Made by a program: the position numbers and the translations under genes. DNA of 64,000 nucleotides, from NCBI GenBank assembly GCA_037143795.1, contig JBAWXZ010000009.1:62001-126000 (forward strand), read 5' to 3'. Below, piece by piece: positions 16,300 to 25,622 of the stretch (within the stretch, counting starts at the first letter, position 1; each line of letters opens with the position of its first letter). A model generated the notes under the pieces. It worked only from the letters and a program-made list of their open reading frames with translations, was not told the origin of the DNA and searched no databases. Source of the stretch: Firm-13 sp037143795 (GTDB lineage Bacteria > Bacillota > Clostridia > Saccharofermentanales > Saccharofermentanaceae).

Positions 16300-17389
16300 A
16301 TTCGGATAGAAAATTTTTGACATCCTCTTCTTTTTCAAAAAGAAGACAGCCGCCGCGGTGTTCGCCGATCAGCATGCCGGACTCGCGAAGTTTGACGAAT
16401 AGCTTTGAATCCAGAACTTCCTGCAGGCTGTGATCCCTGACATTAATGTCGGAATAGGGAGAAAACGGGCAGGGTTCTGCTCCGCCGTATGCATTGATAT
16501 GGAAAAATCCGCGTCCTGCGGCAAGACAGCCGCCGGTGTATTTCTCGTCTCCGGGAAATGATAAAAACATCAGCTCGGGGTGCAAATCCCTGAGTATATT
16601 CTGTTGTTCATCCAAAAAGGTTCTTTCTGCATTGCCAGGTGCCAGAGCAATAGAATCCTCGGTTACCGGAACATATTCGATGAAGAAGATGACCTTGCAT
16701 CCTGACCGGGAGAGCTCTGCGATAAATGCCGGATCGGTTATGTGCCGGATGTTCTCCGTTGTTACCGTGATGGATACCCCATAAAAAATACCTCGCTTAT
16801 TGAACATGTCCATCACAACTGTAAGCCGTTCATATACACCCGCTCCGCGGCGCGCATCGGTATGTTTGCGCTCGCCTTCCAGACTTAAAATAGGAACGAG
16901 ATTCCGATTGGCATCAAATAAACGAAGGTAATCTTTGTCGATCATTGTGCCATTAGTGAAGACAGGAAAAATGATCTCCGGATAGTCCGCTGCATATTCA
17001 ATTACGTTTTTTCTTATAAGCGGTTCGCCGCCGGCAAGAAGGATAAAAGACACACCGAGCTTGCGGGCCTGGGAAAATATGTCGTTCCATTTTTCCTCAG
17101 GCATAATATCCTGTAATGTGTTTTCACGGCAGTTTTGGTTAACCTTGGCATAACAGCCTTTACAATCGAGATTGCACTCGGCAGTAATACTGCTGATTAG
17201 AAAGGCAGGGATATGACGACCGGCTTTTTCGTGCTGCATCCGGGTCTTCTCAGCATGGCGGGCGGCAGTGGAGAACTTCAGAATATAGGCGGATTCCTGA
17301 GGGTTCTGCAGGGAAGTACGCAGTGCCCCGGCAGCAATTCTTTTCACGGAACGGCTTAAATATTCTGCGATGTTCAGTGACTTTTTCAT
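16298..17389 (-). CDS. Radical SAM protein, SPASM-like
   Basis: 363 residues from ATG 17389 (MKKSLNIAEY), which follows AAAGGAG; an upstream ATG at 17422 has no site. The radical SAM cluster motif is CNLDCKGC (C-x3-C-x2-C), followed by the GGEP motif (LLAGGEPLI) and the FTNGT strand. The C-terminal part has scattered cysteines (GGCLAAGRGFFHINAYGGAEPCPF, RGGCLLF) like a reduced SPASM/twitch region binding an auxiliary cluster. The N-terminal 60 residues are helical. Targets of such enzymes are often peptides or heme-like cofactors, but no precursor gene is adjacent, so the substrate is unknown. Confidence 0.82.
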   Translation of the reverse strand: MKKSLNIAEYLSRSVKRIAAGALRTSLQNPQESAYILKFSTAARHAEKTRMQHEKAGRHIPAFLISSITAECNLDCKGCYAKVNQNCRENTLQDIMPEEKWNDIFSQARKLGVSFILLAGGEPLIRKNVIEYAADYPEIIFPVFTNGTMIDKDYLRLFDANRNLVPILSLEGERKHTDARRGAGVYERLTVVMDMFNKRGIFYGVSITVTTENIRHITDPAFIAELSRSGCKVIFFIEYVPVTEDSIALAPGNAERTFLDEQQNILRDLHPELMFLSFPGDEKYTGGCLAAGRGFFHINAYGGAEPCPFSPYSDINVRDHSLQEVLDSKLFVKLRESGMLIGEHRGGCLLFEKEEDVKNFLSE

Positions 17390-17516
17390 GAGGCGGACTC
17401 CTTTGTATTGTCCCAATGCCAAAATATATATTTGATATCATTATATTATAATCAGGACTGCAAATTGTCAAAAAAATCAGATGTAAATAAACATTTTCTT
17501 CTTACCTCTTTACAAC

Positions 17517-17534
17517 GTAACAATGTTTTGTTAC
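17517..17534. promoter_or_regulatory. Perfect palindrome, probable operator of the DUF4004/bactofilin operon
   Basis: GTAACA (17517-17522), six-base spacer, TGTTAC (17529-17534): a perfect 6-6-6 inverted repeat 25 bases upstream of the DUF4004 start. The first product has a MerR-like helix-turn-helix, so autoregulation at this site is a reasonable inference. Confidence 0.55.
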
Positions 17535-17559
17535 ACTACAGATACAAGAGGTGAAAATA

Positions 17560-18186
17560 ATGGAAAACGAAGAACTTATTTCAAAAAAAGAACTGCTGGA
17601 ACTTACCGGAATCTCCTATGGACAGCTCTACCGCTGGAAGCGGAAGGGTCTTATACCGGACGAGTGGTTCGTCCGGAAGTCTTCCTATACCGGACAGGAG
17701 ACCTTTTTCCCAAGAGGAAAGGTATTGTATCGTATTGAAAAGATTAAAAATATGAAGGAAGACAGCTCTTTGGACGAACTCGCTGATGTTTTTTCCCCGA
17801 CGCAGGATGGTATAAGCCTTCGGCCGGATGAAGTGACCGGGCGAAACATTGTTTCAAATGATGTCCTGAAAATGTATCTTGATTTCAGCGGCTGCACCGA
17901 AACAATGGATTTTAACGATATTCTTTCGGCCTATATATTGAATAAACTCATTGTTGCGGGCGATATCAGCCGTGATGAAGGCAGGATGCTTCTTGAAGTG
18001 ATTCAGGAAAGCAGGATAACCTTTGGGGCGGACCCCTGTGAGATTTTTCTTATGAGAAAACTAGGTGTATTCAGCTGCTTCGCCGCATCGCCCCCATGCA
18101 GGATCAGTATGGACAAGGGTATACGGCTTATTGCAGAAATCAATACGCCAGCTGTAATTGAAGAACTTAAATGTAAACTGATCTGA
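17560..18186 (+). CDS. DUF4004 (YhbD-like) MerR-type transcriptional regulator
   Basis: 208 residues from ATG 17560 behind AGAGGTG; a GTG at 17551 is inside the ribosome binding site. The first 70 residues match Bacillus YhbD closely in character: ISKKELLELTGISYGQLYRWKRKGLIPDEWF, then TGQETFFPRGKVL, a winged helix-turn-helix of MerR type, and LDELADVFSP. The rest is helical and ends in an unassigned domain. In Bacillus yhbD is next to the bactofilin genes yhbE and yhbF, and here a bactofilin gene follows after 13 bases. Conserved pairing implies that it controls or works with the bactofilin. Confidence 0.85.
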   Translation: MENEELISKKELLELTGISYGQLYRWKRKGLIPDEWFVRKSSYTGQETFFPRGKVLYRIEKIKNMKEDSSLDELADVFSPTQDGISLRPDEVTGRNIVSNDVLKMYLDFSGCTETMDFNDILSAYILNKLIVAGDISRDEGRMLLEVIQESRITFGADPCEIFLMRKLGVFSCFAASPPCRISMDKGIRLIAEINTPAVIEELKCKLI

Positions 18187-18199
18187 GGAGGAAAAGAAA

Positions 18200-18937
18200 A
18201 TGGACAATACAATTAAAGGTGACTTGAAGATTGACGGATCCGGTTCTGCGCCTGGCGGAGAGTATAACAGCGTAAAAATCAACGGAGCCGGAAGAATTAC
18301 CGGTGATGTTGTTTGCCGGGAATTCAGGATCAATGGTTCCGGAAATGTTGACGGCAATATTGATATGCAGGACGGTAAAATTAACGGAACCGGAACAATT
18401 GACGGAAACATTAAAGCGAAGCTGCTCAAAATTACGGGATCAGGCCAGGTAAGAGGCAGCATCAGCGGAGATAATATATATGTATCCGGGTCTGTGACAA
18501 TCGGTGAGAATCTTGATGTTCAGAAAATCAAAATAGAGGGTTCTGCTAAAGTCGGTCATGACTGCAATGCGGAGAACTTCCATTCCGATGGAACATTTGA
18601 AATCAGCGGCCTTTTGAATGCCGATGATATTACCATTAAGCTGTACCACTCCAAAAGCAGGGCGAAGGAGATCGGCGGCGGAAGAATCAGTGTTTCCGTA
18701 GGCTCCGATGCCGGATTCAACGTACTGAAAACCATCTTCACTCTGGGCATGTATAACCCTGTTCTCGAAGCAGACTCAATAGAAGGTGATGAAATTGTCC
18801 TTGAAAACACGACTGCAAAAGTCGTCCGCGGAACCAATGTCACTGTCGGCAAAGGCTGTAATATCGGTCTTGTTGAATATAAGGGCTACCTTTTGAAAAC
18901 CGGTGATGCGAAAGTAGGGGAAGAAAAGAAAATTTGA
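18200..18937 (+). CDS. Bactofilin-family polymer-forming cytoskeletal protein
   Basis: 245 residues dominated by short repeats of a right-handed beta-helix: many G-S/A-G turns such as KIDGSGSA, KINGAGRITGDV, RINGSGNVDGNI, KINGTGTIDGNI and KITGSGQVRGSI. These repeats are typical of DUF342-related/bactofilin (YhbE-like) proteins that self-assemble into filaments. The C-terminal third continues the helix with longer strands. RBS is GAGGAGG. It is the second gene of the DUF4004 operon. A role in cell envelope or spore morphogenesis is possible but not shown. Confidence 0.85.
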   Translation: MDNTIKGDLKIDGSGSAPGGEYNSVKINGAGRITGDVVCREFRINGSGNVDGNIDMQDGKINGTGTIDGNIKAKLLKITGSGQVRGSISGDNIYVSGSVTIGENLDVQKIKIEGSAKVGHDCNAENFHSDGTFEISGLLNADDITIKLYHSKSRAKEIGGGRISVSVGSDAGFNVLKTIFTLGMYNPVLEADSIEGDEIVLENTTAKVVRGTNVTVGKGCNIGLVEYKGYLLKTGDAKVGEEKKI

Positions 18938-19126
18938 CTCCCTGCTGGACTTTTCAAGTTTCCGGAGGTAACGTGGGTGAGTGGTACTTCATCAACGCGG
19001 TGACCATGGAATGTTTCACAGCTGATTATGCGTTTCAGAAATGAAATAACAGGAAGATCATCACTTTTGTCTTAATTTTACCTGTAAACGATTGACGTAT
19101 GCGGGCCAATATGCCGACAATAGAAA

Positions 19127-19157
19127 GGGAGTATAGTAAATCCATACTCTCTTTTTT
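19127..19157 (+). terminator. Intrinsic terminator
   Basis: Stem GAGTAT (19129-19134) with ATACTC (19144-19149), extended by two flanking pairs, followed by a T6 run (19152-19157). It lies upstream of the FAD reductase and probably ends transcription from the bactofilin side. Confidence 0.6.
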
Positions 19158-19183
19158 GCTTTAAATGAAAGGATGGTAGTAGT

Positions 19184-20848
19184 ATGCGTTTGATAGTGAT
19201 CGGAGCCGTTGCCGCCGGCACTTCTGCGGCCGCCAAAGCCAGAAGAAATACAGAGGATGCAGAAATTGTCATCTACGAAAAAGATCAGTATATTTCCTAT
19301 TCCGGCTGCGGAATGCCCTATTTTCTCGGCGGGGAAGTCGCGCGGGCGGAAGATCTGACACCGAGGGATCCGGCTTTTTTCAAGAGCAAATACAATATAG
19401 ATATTTTCACTAAGCATGAGGTGTTTGCCGTTCATCCGGATACAAGGACGCTGGATGTCAGGAACTTGATGACCGGTGAGGAATTTGCCGATCATTATGA
19501 CAAATTAATTCTGGCCACCGGTGCCCGGTCTATAAAGCCGCCGATCAGCGGCGCTGATTCGGACAATGTCTTTATGCTGCGCAATATAAGTGACATGCTG
19601 CGGATTCAAGCCTTTATTACAGATAAATCACCCCGACGCGCCGTGATTGTCGGAACCGGTTTTATAGGTCTCGAGCTGTGTGAGAATCTGACCGCACGAG
19701 GTATCCGGGTAACGATGATTGAGAAACTCGATCAGGTATCGCCGGGACTTGATCCGGATATGGCAGTCTATGTCGAACAGCGTCTCAAAGCCAATAAAAT
19801 CGAAGTCCTGACTTCCGCTGAGGTTACCGGAATTAACGGAGCAGAAGTGCTGCTCTCAGACGGCAGAAAAATAGCCGCGGAGCTTGTCATATTGTCAGTA
19901 GGAGTGCGTCCGGAGGTAACACTTGCCAGGGAAGCCGGGCTTGTTATCGGCGTCACAGGCGCTATCCGGGTTGACACATATATGCAGACCTCCGACGCGG
20001 ATATTTATGCCTGCGGGGACTGCATCGAGCAATTTAACATTGTTACAAATAAGCCTGTATACAGGCCTCTCGGGTCTACAGCCAATAAAACGGGACATAT
20101 TGCCGGTGATAATGTATCCGGAAGTTCCGTCGAATTCCGGGGCATTCTTGGAACCGGGATATACAAGATATTCGGCCTGTCGGTTGCCATGACAGGTCTC
20201 TCCGAAAAGGAAGCGGTCAAAGAAGGATATGATGTCGAAATCTGCCACAATATCAAGCCCTCCAAGCCGGAATATATGGGCGGAAAAGAGCTGGTCATCA
20301 AAGCCGTTGCCGACAGGAAAGACGGAAGAATTCTCGGTGTGCAGATTGTCGGAGAAGACGGAGTCGATAAAAGAATCGATGTTTTTGTGACAGCTATAAC
20401 TTTCGGCGCAAAAGCTGAAGATCTGTTCCACCTCGATCTTGCCTATGCCCCGCCGTTTTCAACGACGAAAGACCCTGTCATGTATACCGGAATGATTCTC
20501 GATAACGCGATTCATAAAGGGCGCCGATTGATACGTCCTGCAGAACTGGAAGGACTTGTGAAAGCTGGAAGGAATGTTCAGCTTATTGATACAAGGACTG
20601 CATCCCAATACGGGAAAAGCCACATTTCCGGCGCCGGGAATATACCGCACGAGAAAATTCGTAAGTCGGCGGGATCGCTTGATGCAGAAGCAATTACTGT
20701 GACTTACTGTAATAAAGGAGTGACGGGAAATGCCGCACAGAACATACTGATTAACCGGGGTTTTCGCGAGGTATATAATCTGTCCGGCGGCAATAAGACA
20801 TATGAAAAATACTGTGAAGAGAAGAAGCAGAATATATCACCGGAATGA
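19184..20848 (+). CDS. CoA-disulfide reductase-like FAD oxidoreductase fused to rhodanese
   Basis: 554 residues. The N-terminal 440 are a pyridine nucleotide-disulfide oxidoreductase: FAD fold GAVAAGTSAAAKARR, single active Cys in YSGCGMPYF (C42), NAD(P)H fold VIVGTGFIGLE, and the FAD ribityl motif IYACGDC. The single Cys places it with CoA-disulfide or CoA-persulfide reductases and NADH oxidases, not with CxxxxC reductases. The C-terminal 90 residues are a rhodanese domain (LIDTRTASQYGKSHISGAGNIP) with its catalytic loop YCNKGVTGN. The fusion is a known type acting on CoA persulfide or polysulfide. RBS is AAAGGATGG. It stands alone. Confidence 0.88.
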   Translation: MRLIVIGAVAAGTSAAAKARRNTEDAEIVIYEKDQYISYSGCGMPYFLGGEVARAEDLTPRDPAFFKSKYNIDIFTKHEVFAVHPDTRTLDVRNLMTGEEFADHYDKLILATGARSIKPPISGADSDNVFMLRNISDMLRIQAFITDKSPRRAVIVGTGFIGLELCENLTARGIRVTMIEKLDQVSPGLDPDMAVYVEQRLKANKIEVLTSAEVTGINGAEVLLSDGRKIAAELVILSVGVRPEVTLAREAGLVIGVTGAIRVDTYMQTSDADIYACGDCIEQFNIVTNKPVYRPLGSTANKTGHIAGDNVSGSSVEFRGILGTGIYKIFGLSVAMTGLSEKEAVKEGYDVEICHNIKPSKPEYMGGKELVIKAVADRKDGRILGVQIVGEDGVDKRIDVFVTAITFGAKAEDLFHLDLAYAPPFSTTKDPVMYTGMILDNAIHKGRRLIRPAELEGLVKAGRNVQLIDTRTASQYGKSHISGAGNIPHEKIRKSAGSLDAEAITVTYCNKGVTGNAAQNILINRGFREVYNLSGGNKTYEKYCEEKKQNISPE

Positions 20849-21014
20849 AGTAATTCCAGAGCAAACTCTATAATTGACCCCTTTCTTTTATGTATAGCTG
20901 CATATCAAAATTTATTGTCAAATGTATTTCCCGGTAGTAAGATATTTAGATATAATTCTATATATAATGGTTTTCCGGGATCAGCATCACATAATTGAAA
21001 GAAGAGGCAACAGG

Positions 21015-22067
21015 ATGAAAAAGATCTCCATCAAGGCGTTACTGTGCATATTCCTGGGATTTGTTCTTATTCCTGGCATCGCCGGGTGTTCAGCAAAAAC
21101 GGTCCCTTCCATTACGCTTTCGGAAATTACGGCTGATTTATCTGAATCGCAGAAAATGACAACTACCAGCAAAGCAACTGAAACGGAGATTTCACAGACA
21201 ACGGCACAGACCACATCGGCTGTGGAATCAACAAAGGTAGATTTGCCTGCTGATTTTCCGAGCATAGATAGTTCCACGGCACGAATTCCCATAACTCAGG
21301 CGCTATATGCATTGTTTGTCGGGGAGTACGGCCTGACAGGACCCGAACCGATTTGCTCGAAAACGCATGGGGCCTGGCTTAATCTTGCCGATCGTAAAGT
21401 TGATATGATCTTCGCTGTCGCACCGACAGATGAAGAGAAGCAATATTTGAATGAAAAAGATGTTGATGTTGAGATGCGTCTTTATGGTTGTGACGGCCTT
21501 GTTTTCATGGGCAATGCCAGCAATCCGGTTAAAAATCTGACACAGGATGAGATTAAGGGAATCTATCGGGGTGAAATTACCAACTGGAGCGAGCTCGGCG
21601 GACCGGATGCGAAGATCAATGCGTATTACCGCGAAGATCAGTCCGGAAGCCAGCGCTTTTTCGAGGACCTTGTATGGAAAGGCGAAGAACTTCCCGATTT
21701 CAGCTCGCTTAATCTGTATGTTGAGGATGATATGAGTGATATAACATATACGGTTATCAGCGACCCCTATGCCATTGGCTTCAACATTATGTCATACATT
21801 AATACTGAGTTCAGTGACCCCAGCCTCATGTTGTTCTCCGTGGACGGTGTCGCACCGAGTACGCCAACTTTGGCAGATGGGAGCTATCCGTACATCACTC
21901 AGGCGTATATAATAATACGTGCGGATGAGCCTGAAGACAGTTCTGCCCGCTGGCTTTTCAATTGGTTCGGATGCGACAGGAGCCGAGAAATCCTGCAGTC
22001 AAACAGCAGCCTCTCCCTGATCTTTTCCGATCCGATACTTTTGGAGAACACAAATGACGATTCCTGA
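21015..22067 (+). CDS. PstS-like phosphate-binding lipoprotein, orphan
   Basis: 350 residues from ATG 21015 (AACAGG site nearby); the frame is open further upstream without a better start. Signal peptide with lipobox GIAGC (C25), then a Ser/Thr-rich tether of about 65 residues (TTTSKATETEISQTTAQTT), then a PBP-II fold like PstS: GEITNWSELGGPDAKI, YYREDQSGSQRFFEDLV (phosphate-contact SGS), and a SDPYAIGF segment. Length and motifs fit phosphate or anion binding. No permease or ATPase genes are next to it, so it is a stand-alone sensor or scavenging lipoprotein. The next gene is an unrelated methyltransferase. Confidence 0.78.
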   Translation: MKKISIKALLCIFLGFVLIPGIAGCSAKTVPSITLSEITADLSESQKMTTTSKATETEISQTTAQTTSAVESTKVDLPADFPSIDSSTARIPITQALYALFVGEYGLTGPEPICSKTHGAWLNLADRKVDMIFAVAPTDEEKQYLNEKDVDVEMRLYGCDGLVFMGNASNPVKNLTQDEIKGIYRGEITNWSELGGPDAKINAYYREDQSGSQRFFEDLVWKGEELPDFSSLNLYVEDDMSDITYTVISDPYAIGFNIMSYINTEFSDPSLMLFSVDGVAPSTPTLADGSYPYITQAYIIIRADEPEDSSARWLFNWFGCDRSREILQSNSSLSLIFSDPILLENTNDDS

Positions 22068-22131
22068 CAGGATAAAACCAGGATATGAGATGAGGATAAT
22101 GAAATGCAGATGACGATTGAAGGAGATATCG

Positions 22132-23334
22132 ATGACTTTAGCTAAAGTAATCCTTAAAAAAGAAGAGGGAAGAACTTTGCGTGCCGGAGGCGCGTGGGTT
22201 TTTGATAATGAGATAGATAAAATCGAAGGTGATTTTGAGAACGGCGGCCTGGTCAAAGTACATGCTTTCAACGATTATTGCCTGGGCACCGGATTTATTA
22301 ATACGAAATCGAAAATCAGAATCCGCATGATGAGCCGGTCAAAAGATCAGGAGATTGATGCAGCCTTCATCAGGCAGCGCGTCAGGGACTGCATTGAGTA
22401 TCGCAAGCACACCATAGATATGTCCAGCTGCCGCCTTATATTCGGCGAAGCTGATTTTCTGCCGGGGCTTGTCATCGATAAATTCGAAGATGTCCTGGTC
22501 GTAGAATCATTAGCGTTGGGTATTGACCGGTTTAAACTGCAGATTATTCAAGATATAAAGGAAATTCTTGCAGATGAGGGAATACATATCCGCGGCGTAT
22601 ATGAAAGAAGCGATGCTGCGGTACGGGATCATGAGGGAATGGAGCGTTTCAAGGGCTTTATCGGGGAGCCGTTTGATACAAAGGTTGAGATTACTGAGAA
22701 TGGCGTTAAGTACTATGTTGATGTTGAAGAAGGACAAAAGACAGGATTCTTTTTGGACCAGAAGATGAACCGTGCTGCAATCAAGCCATTATGCAAGGGT
22801 GCAAAAGTGCTCGATTGCTTTACCCATACCGGTTCTTTTGCATTGAATGCCGGCCTTGCGGGAGCCCGAAGTGTGCTTGGTGTTGATGCTTCTGACTTGG
22901 GTATTCAGCAGGCGCGAAAAAATGCAGAACTGAACGGACTGCAGGATATTGTAACGTTTGCCTGTGAAGATGTGTTTGAACTTCTGCCGAAACTCGAAGC
23001 AGAAGGAGAAAAGTTTGATGTGGTTATCCTTGATCCGCCGGCTTTTGCAAAATCAAGGACTTCCCTGAAAAATGCGACCAAAGGCTATAAGGAAATCAAT
23101 ATGCGCGCCCTTAAGATAATTAATGACGGCGGATATCTGGCTACCTGTTCCTGTTCCCACTTCATGACGCCGGAATTGTTTGCAGCGACGATTGCCTCAG
23201 CAGCAAAAGATACGCACAAGCGGCTGCGTCAGGTGGAGTACCGCACACAGGCTGCGGATCACCCTATTTTATGGTCGGCAGGGGAATCATATTACCTTAA
23301 ATTTTATATTTTTCAGGTCTGTAATGAAAAATAA
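22132..23334 (+). CDS. Class I SAM-dependent 23S rRNA methyltransferase, RlmI-like
   Basis: 400 residues from ATG 22132 behind AAGGAG. The N-terminal PUA-like domain starts TLAKVILKKEEGRTLRAGGAWVFDNEI. The middle domain is EEHGL-like, and the C-terminal Rossmann methyltransferase has motif I VLDCFTHTGSFAL, the acidic end of strand 2 (GVDASD), motif IV LDPPAFAKS and a Cys-rich motif CSCSHF. This matches RlmI (m5C1962 of 23S rRNA in E. coli) and related YccW proteins; the exact target base cannot be told from sequence. It appears to be in the same strand run as maf and the Nramp gene. Confidence 0.85.
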   Translation: MTLAKVILKKEEGRTLRAGGAWVFDNEIDKIEGDFENGGLVKVHAFNDYCLGTGFINTKSKIRIRMMSRSKDQEIDAAFIRQRVRDCIEYRKHTIDMSSCRLIFGEADFLPGLVIDKFEDVLVVESLALGIDRFKLQIIQDIKEILADEGIHIRGVYERSDAAVRDHEGMERFKGFIGEPFDTKVEITENGVKYYVDVEEGQKTGFFLDQKMNRAAIKPLCKGAKVLDCFTHTGSFALNAGLAGARSVLGVDASDLGIQQARKNAELNGLQDIVTFACEDVFELLPKLEAEGEKFDVVILDPPAFAKSRTSLKNATKGYKEINMRALKIINDGGYLATCSCSHFMTPELFAATIASAAKDTHKRLRQVEYRTQAADHPILWSAGESYYLKFYIFQVCNEK

Positions 23335-23364
23335 CTAAATATATTGAGAGCATAGGTATTTCAT

Positions 23365-24294
23365 ATGTCATATTCTATTTTCGTACGTTTTTCATCAAAT
23401 CTCCCTGCTGAAAAAATGAACGGACAGATTCAGCTGGATCAGGATATTTTGCATTCTGAATATCATGGCTGCGAACTGAACCTGACAATACAGGATTCCG
23501 GCCGTACTCTTTCCGCACTGAATTTTTTGAGAACCATTTCGGAAATTGAAACAATCCAGGTGCGCGATGATGATGGCTGGGAGTGCGAAGAGGTTGATCT
23601 GTTAAGTGAAAAGGCACTTGCGGAATTGTCCGGAAAATTGACTCCGACGCCTCCTTTACATGCTGATTCAATATCTCCGGATGCGGTACCGTATCTGATT
23701 CTGGCAAGTCAGTCCCCGAGACGCCAGGAACTGCTGAGTCTTGCCGGTATTCCATTTGAAGCGAAAGCCGCAGATATTGATGAGGATGCAGTGACCGGTG
23801 CGCTCAAAGATCAATTCAGCAAAGAACCGTTCAGTATAATGGCAGCCATGATAGTAATGAATCTGGCCCGTGCCAAAGCAGGAAAACTACTGGATACAAA
23901 TCCGGATGCAGTTGTCATTGGGTCCGATACGATTGTAACAATTGATGATTCGATCCTCGGCAAACCGTCTTCCCCTGATGATGCTTTCGAAATGCTCCGG
24001 CGTCTTTCCGGCCGGGAACACCATGTTTTTACCGGTGTCAGTATTATAAGCCGCAGTAAAGAGGAGACCTTCTTTACGGTGACCCGCGTCGGTTTCTTTC
24101 CCTGGACCACAAGTGAAATTGATCTGGCACGCCGGTATATTTCAGAGGGTTCTCCGCTCGACAAAGCCGGGGCATACGGAATACAGGATATGGGTGCCCT
24201 CTTTATCCGAGGAATCAAGGGAGATTACTATACGGTGATGGGTCTGCCGGTTTCCGAAGTATATCATCGTCTCAAGGATTTCAGGATCTCATAA
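23365..24294 (+). CDS. maf: Maf-like nucleotide pyrophosphatase with N-terminal extension
   Basis: 309 residues. Residues about 112-305 are a complete Maf domain: LASQSPRRQELLSLAGIPFE, GSDTIVTIDDSILGKP, REHHVFTGVSI, YISEGSPLDKAGAYGIQ and GDYYTVMGLPV. Maf proteins hydrolyse non-canonical or excess nucleoside triphosphates (dTTP/UTP or 7-methyl-GTP, depending on the subgroup) and affect septation. The first ~110 residues are not part of the usual ~190-residue protein and match no domain I can name (FVRFSSNLPAEKMNGQIQLDQ...). The RBS is weak. The extension is in frame without a stop, so it is a real fusion or a fused leader gene. Confidence 0.85.
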   Translation: MSYSIFVRFSSNLPAEKMNGQIQLDQDILHSEYHGCELNLTIQDSGRTLSALNFLRTISEIETIQVRDDDGWECEEVDLLSEKALAELSGKLTPTPPLHADSISPDAVPYLILASQSPRRQELLSLAGIPFEAKAADIDEDAVTGALKDQFSKEPFSIMAAMIVMNLARAKAGKLLDTNPDAVVIGSDTIVTIDDSILGKPSSPDDAFEMLRRLSGREHHVFTGVSIISRSKEETFFTVTRVGFFPWTTSEIDLARRYISEGSPLDKAGAYGIQDMGALFIRGIKGDYYTVMGLPVSEVYHRLKDFRIS

Positions 24295-24334
24295 AAAAAC
24301 AGAAAAAATATCGAAAAATCGAGGTTTTCTGATC

Positions 24335-25612
24335 ATGAAGATTAAATGGAAGAATTTGATTAAGGATAATCCCAAACACATCGCAGGGTTCGGAGCAAGG
24401 GATATCCTGAAATTTATCGGACCGGGACTTCTGGTTACCGTTGGATTTATCGATCCCGGCAACTGGGCAGCCAACATCGCGGCAGGCTCGCAATTTGGAT
24501 ATACACTGCTGTGGATGGTCACATTGTCCACAATCATGCTGATTTTGCTGCAGCATAATGTAGCGCATCTTGGCATAGTAACCGGAGACTGCCTAGCTGA
24601 GGCGACAATGAAGCATCTTAATCCCCATCTCGCGAGAACCATTCTCGGTACAGGAATCCTTGCAGTCGTATCGACGGCTTTAGCTGAAATTATGGGCGGC
24701 GCGATTGCCCTTGATATGCTTTTCAAGATACCGATACGGATAGGTGCAGTTATCATTCTGATTGTTGTGCTGTTTCTTCTTTTTTCAAATTCATATACAA
24801 AGCTTGAAAAACTCATCGTCGGTTTTGTATCGGTAATAGGCTTTTCATTTTTATATGAACTCAGTGCTGTTGCGATAGACTGGCCGATGGCTCTCAAAAG
24901 CTGGGTGACAGTGAGTATTCCGCACAACTCCATGATCATCATTATGGCTGTGATGGGTGCCGTTGTGATGCCGCACAATTTGTTCCTTCATTCCGAAATT
25001 ATTCAAAGCCGTCAGTGGAACAAGGAAGACGAGGCTGTTATCAACAGGGAATTGAAATTCGAATTCCTGGATACCAGTATCTCGATGATTATAGGCTGGG
25101 CGATAAACAGTGCCATGATCATATTGGCCGCTGCAACATTTTTCAGGAATAATATCCAGGTAACCGAGCTGGGGCAGGCACATGAACTGTTAACTCCAAT
25201 GCTCGGCGCGAAGGCGTCGATCCTGTTCGGAATTGCGCTGCTTTTCTCGGGAGTCTCATCTACAATTACAGCAGGGATGGCCGGAGGTACGATCTTTGCC
25301 GGTATGTTCAAAGAACCGTACGACATTAAGGACACACACACTAAAATCGGTGTAGCCTCCATACTGGTTGCCTCAACCATCATCATATTCCTGATATCCG
25401 ATCCGTTCAAAGGACTGGTCATTTCACAGATGTTCCTAAGTATACAACTGCCCATTACGGTGTTTTTACAGATATACCTTACATCATCGAAAAAGGTCAT
25501 GGGAAAATACAAAAATACCGTGCTGAATAATGTCCTCCTGCTTTCCATCGGACTTATTATCACGGTATTAAATGTGATGCTGTTCAAAAATCTGCTGACC
25601 GGAAGCTTATAA
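24335..25612 (+). CDS. mntH: Nramp-family divalent metal transporter
   Basis: 425 residues with about 11 transmembrane helices. TM1 carries the metal-binding FIDPGNWAANI (Asp and Asn) and TM6 carries VVMPHNLFLHS (Met), the two canonical Nramp half-sites. Since the TM6 Met is kept, this is a transition-metal (Mn2+/Fe2+) importer rather than an Nramp-related magnesium transporter. A basic N-terminal tail is followed by the GPGLLVTV motif. The start has only a weak site. It follows Maf after 40 bases and might be co-transcribed. The next gene is convergent. Confidence 0.87.
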   Translation: MKIKWKNLIKDNPKHIAGFGARDILKFIGPGLLVTVGFIDPGNWAANIAAGSQFGYTLLWMVTLSTIMLILLQHNVAHLGIVTGDCLAEATMKHLNPHLARTILGTGILAVVSTALAEIMGGAIALDMLFKIPIRIGAVIILIVVLFLLFSNSYTKLEKLIVGFVSVIGFSFLYELSAVAIDWPMALKSWVTVSIPHNSMIIIMAVMGAVVMPHNLFLHSEIIQSRQWNKEDEAVINRELKFEFLDTSISMIIGWAINSAMIILAAATFFRNNIQVTELGQAHELLTPMLGAKASILFGIALLFSGVSSTITAGMAGGTIFAGMFKEPYDIKDTHTKIGVASILVASTIIIFLISDPFKGLVISQMFLSIQLPITVFLQIYLTSSKKVMGKYKNTVLNNVLLLSIGLIITVLNVMLFKNLLTGSL

Positions 25613-25622
25613 GCGGAGGAGC

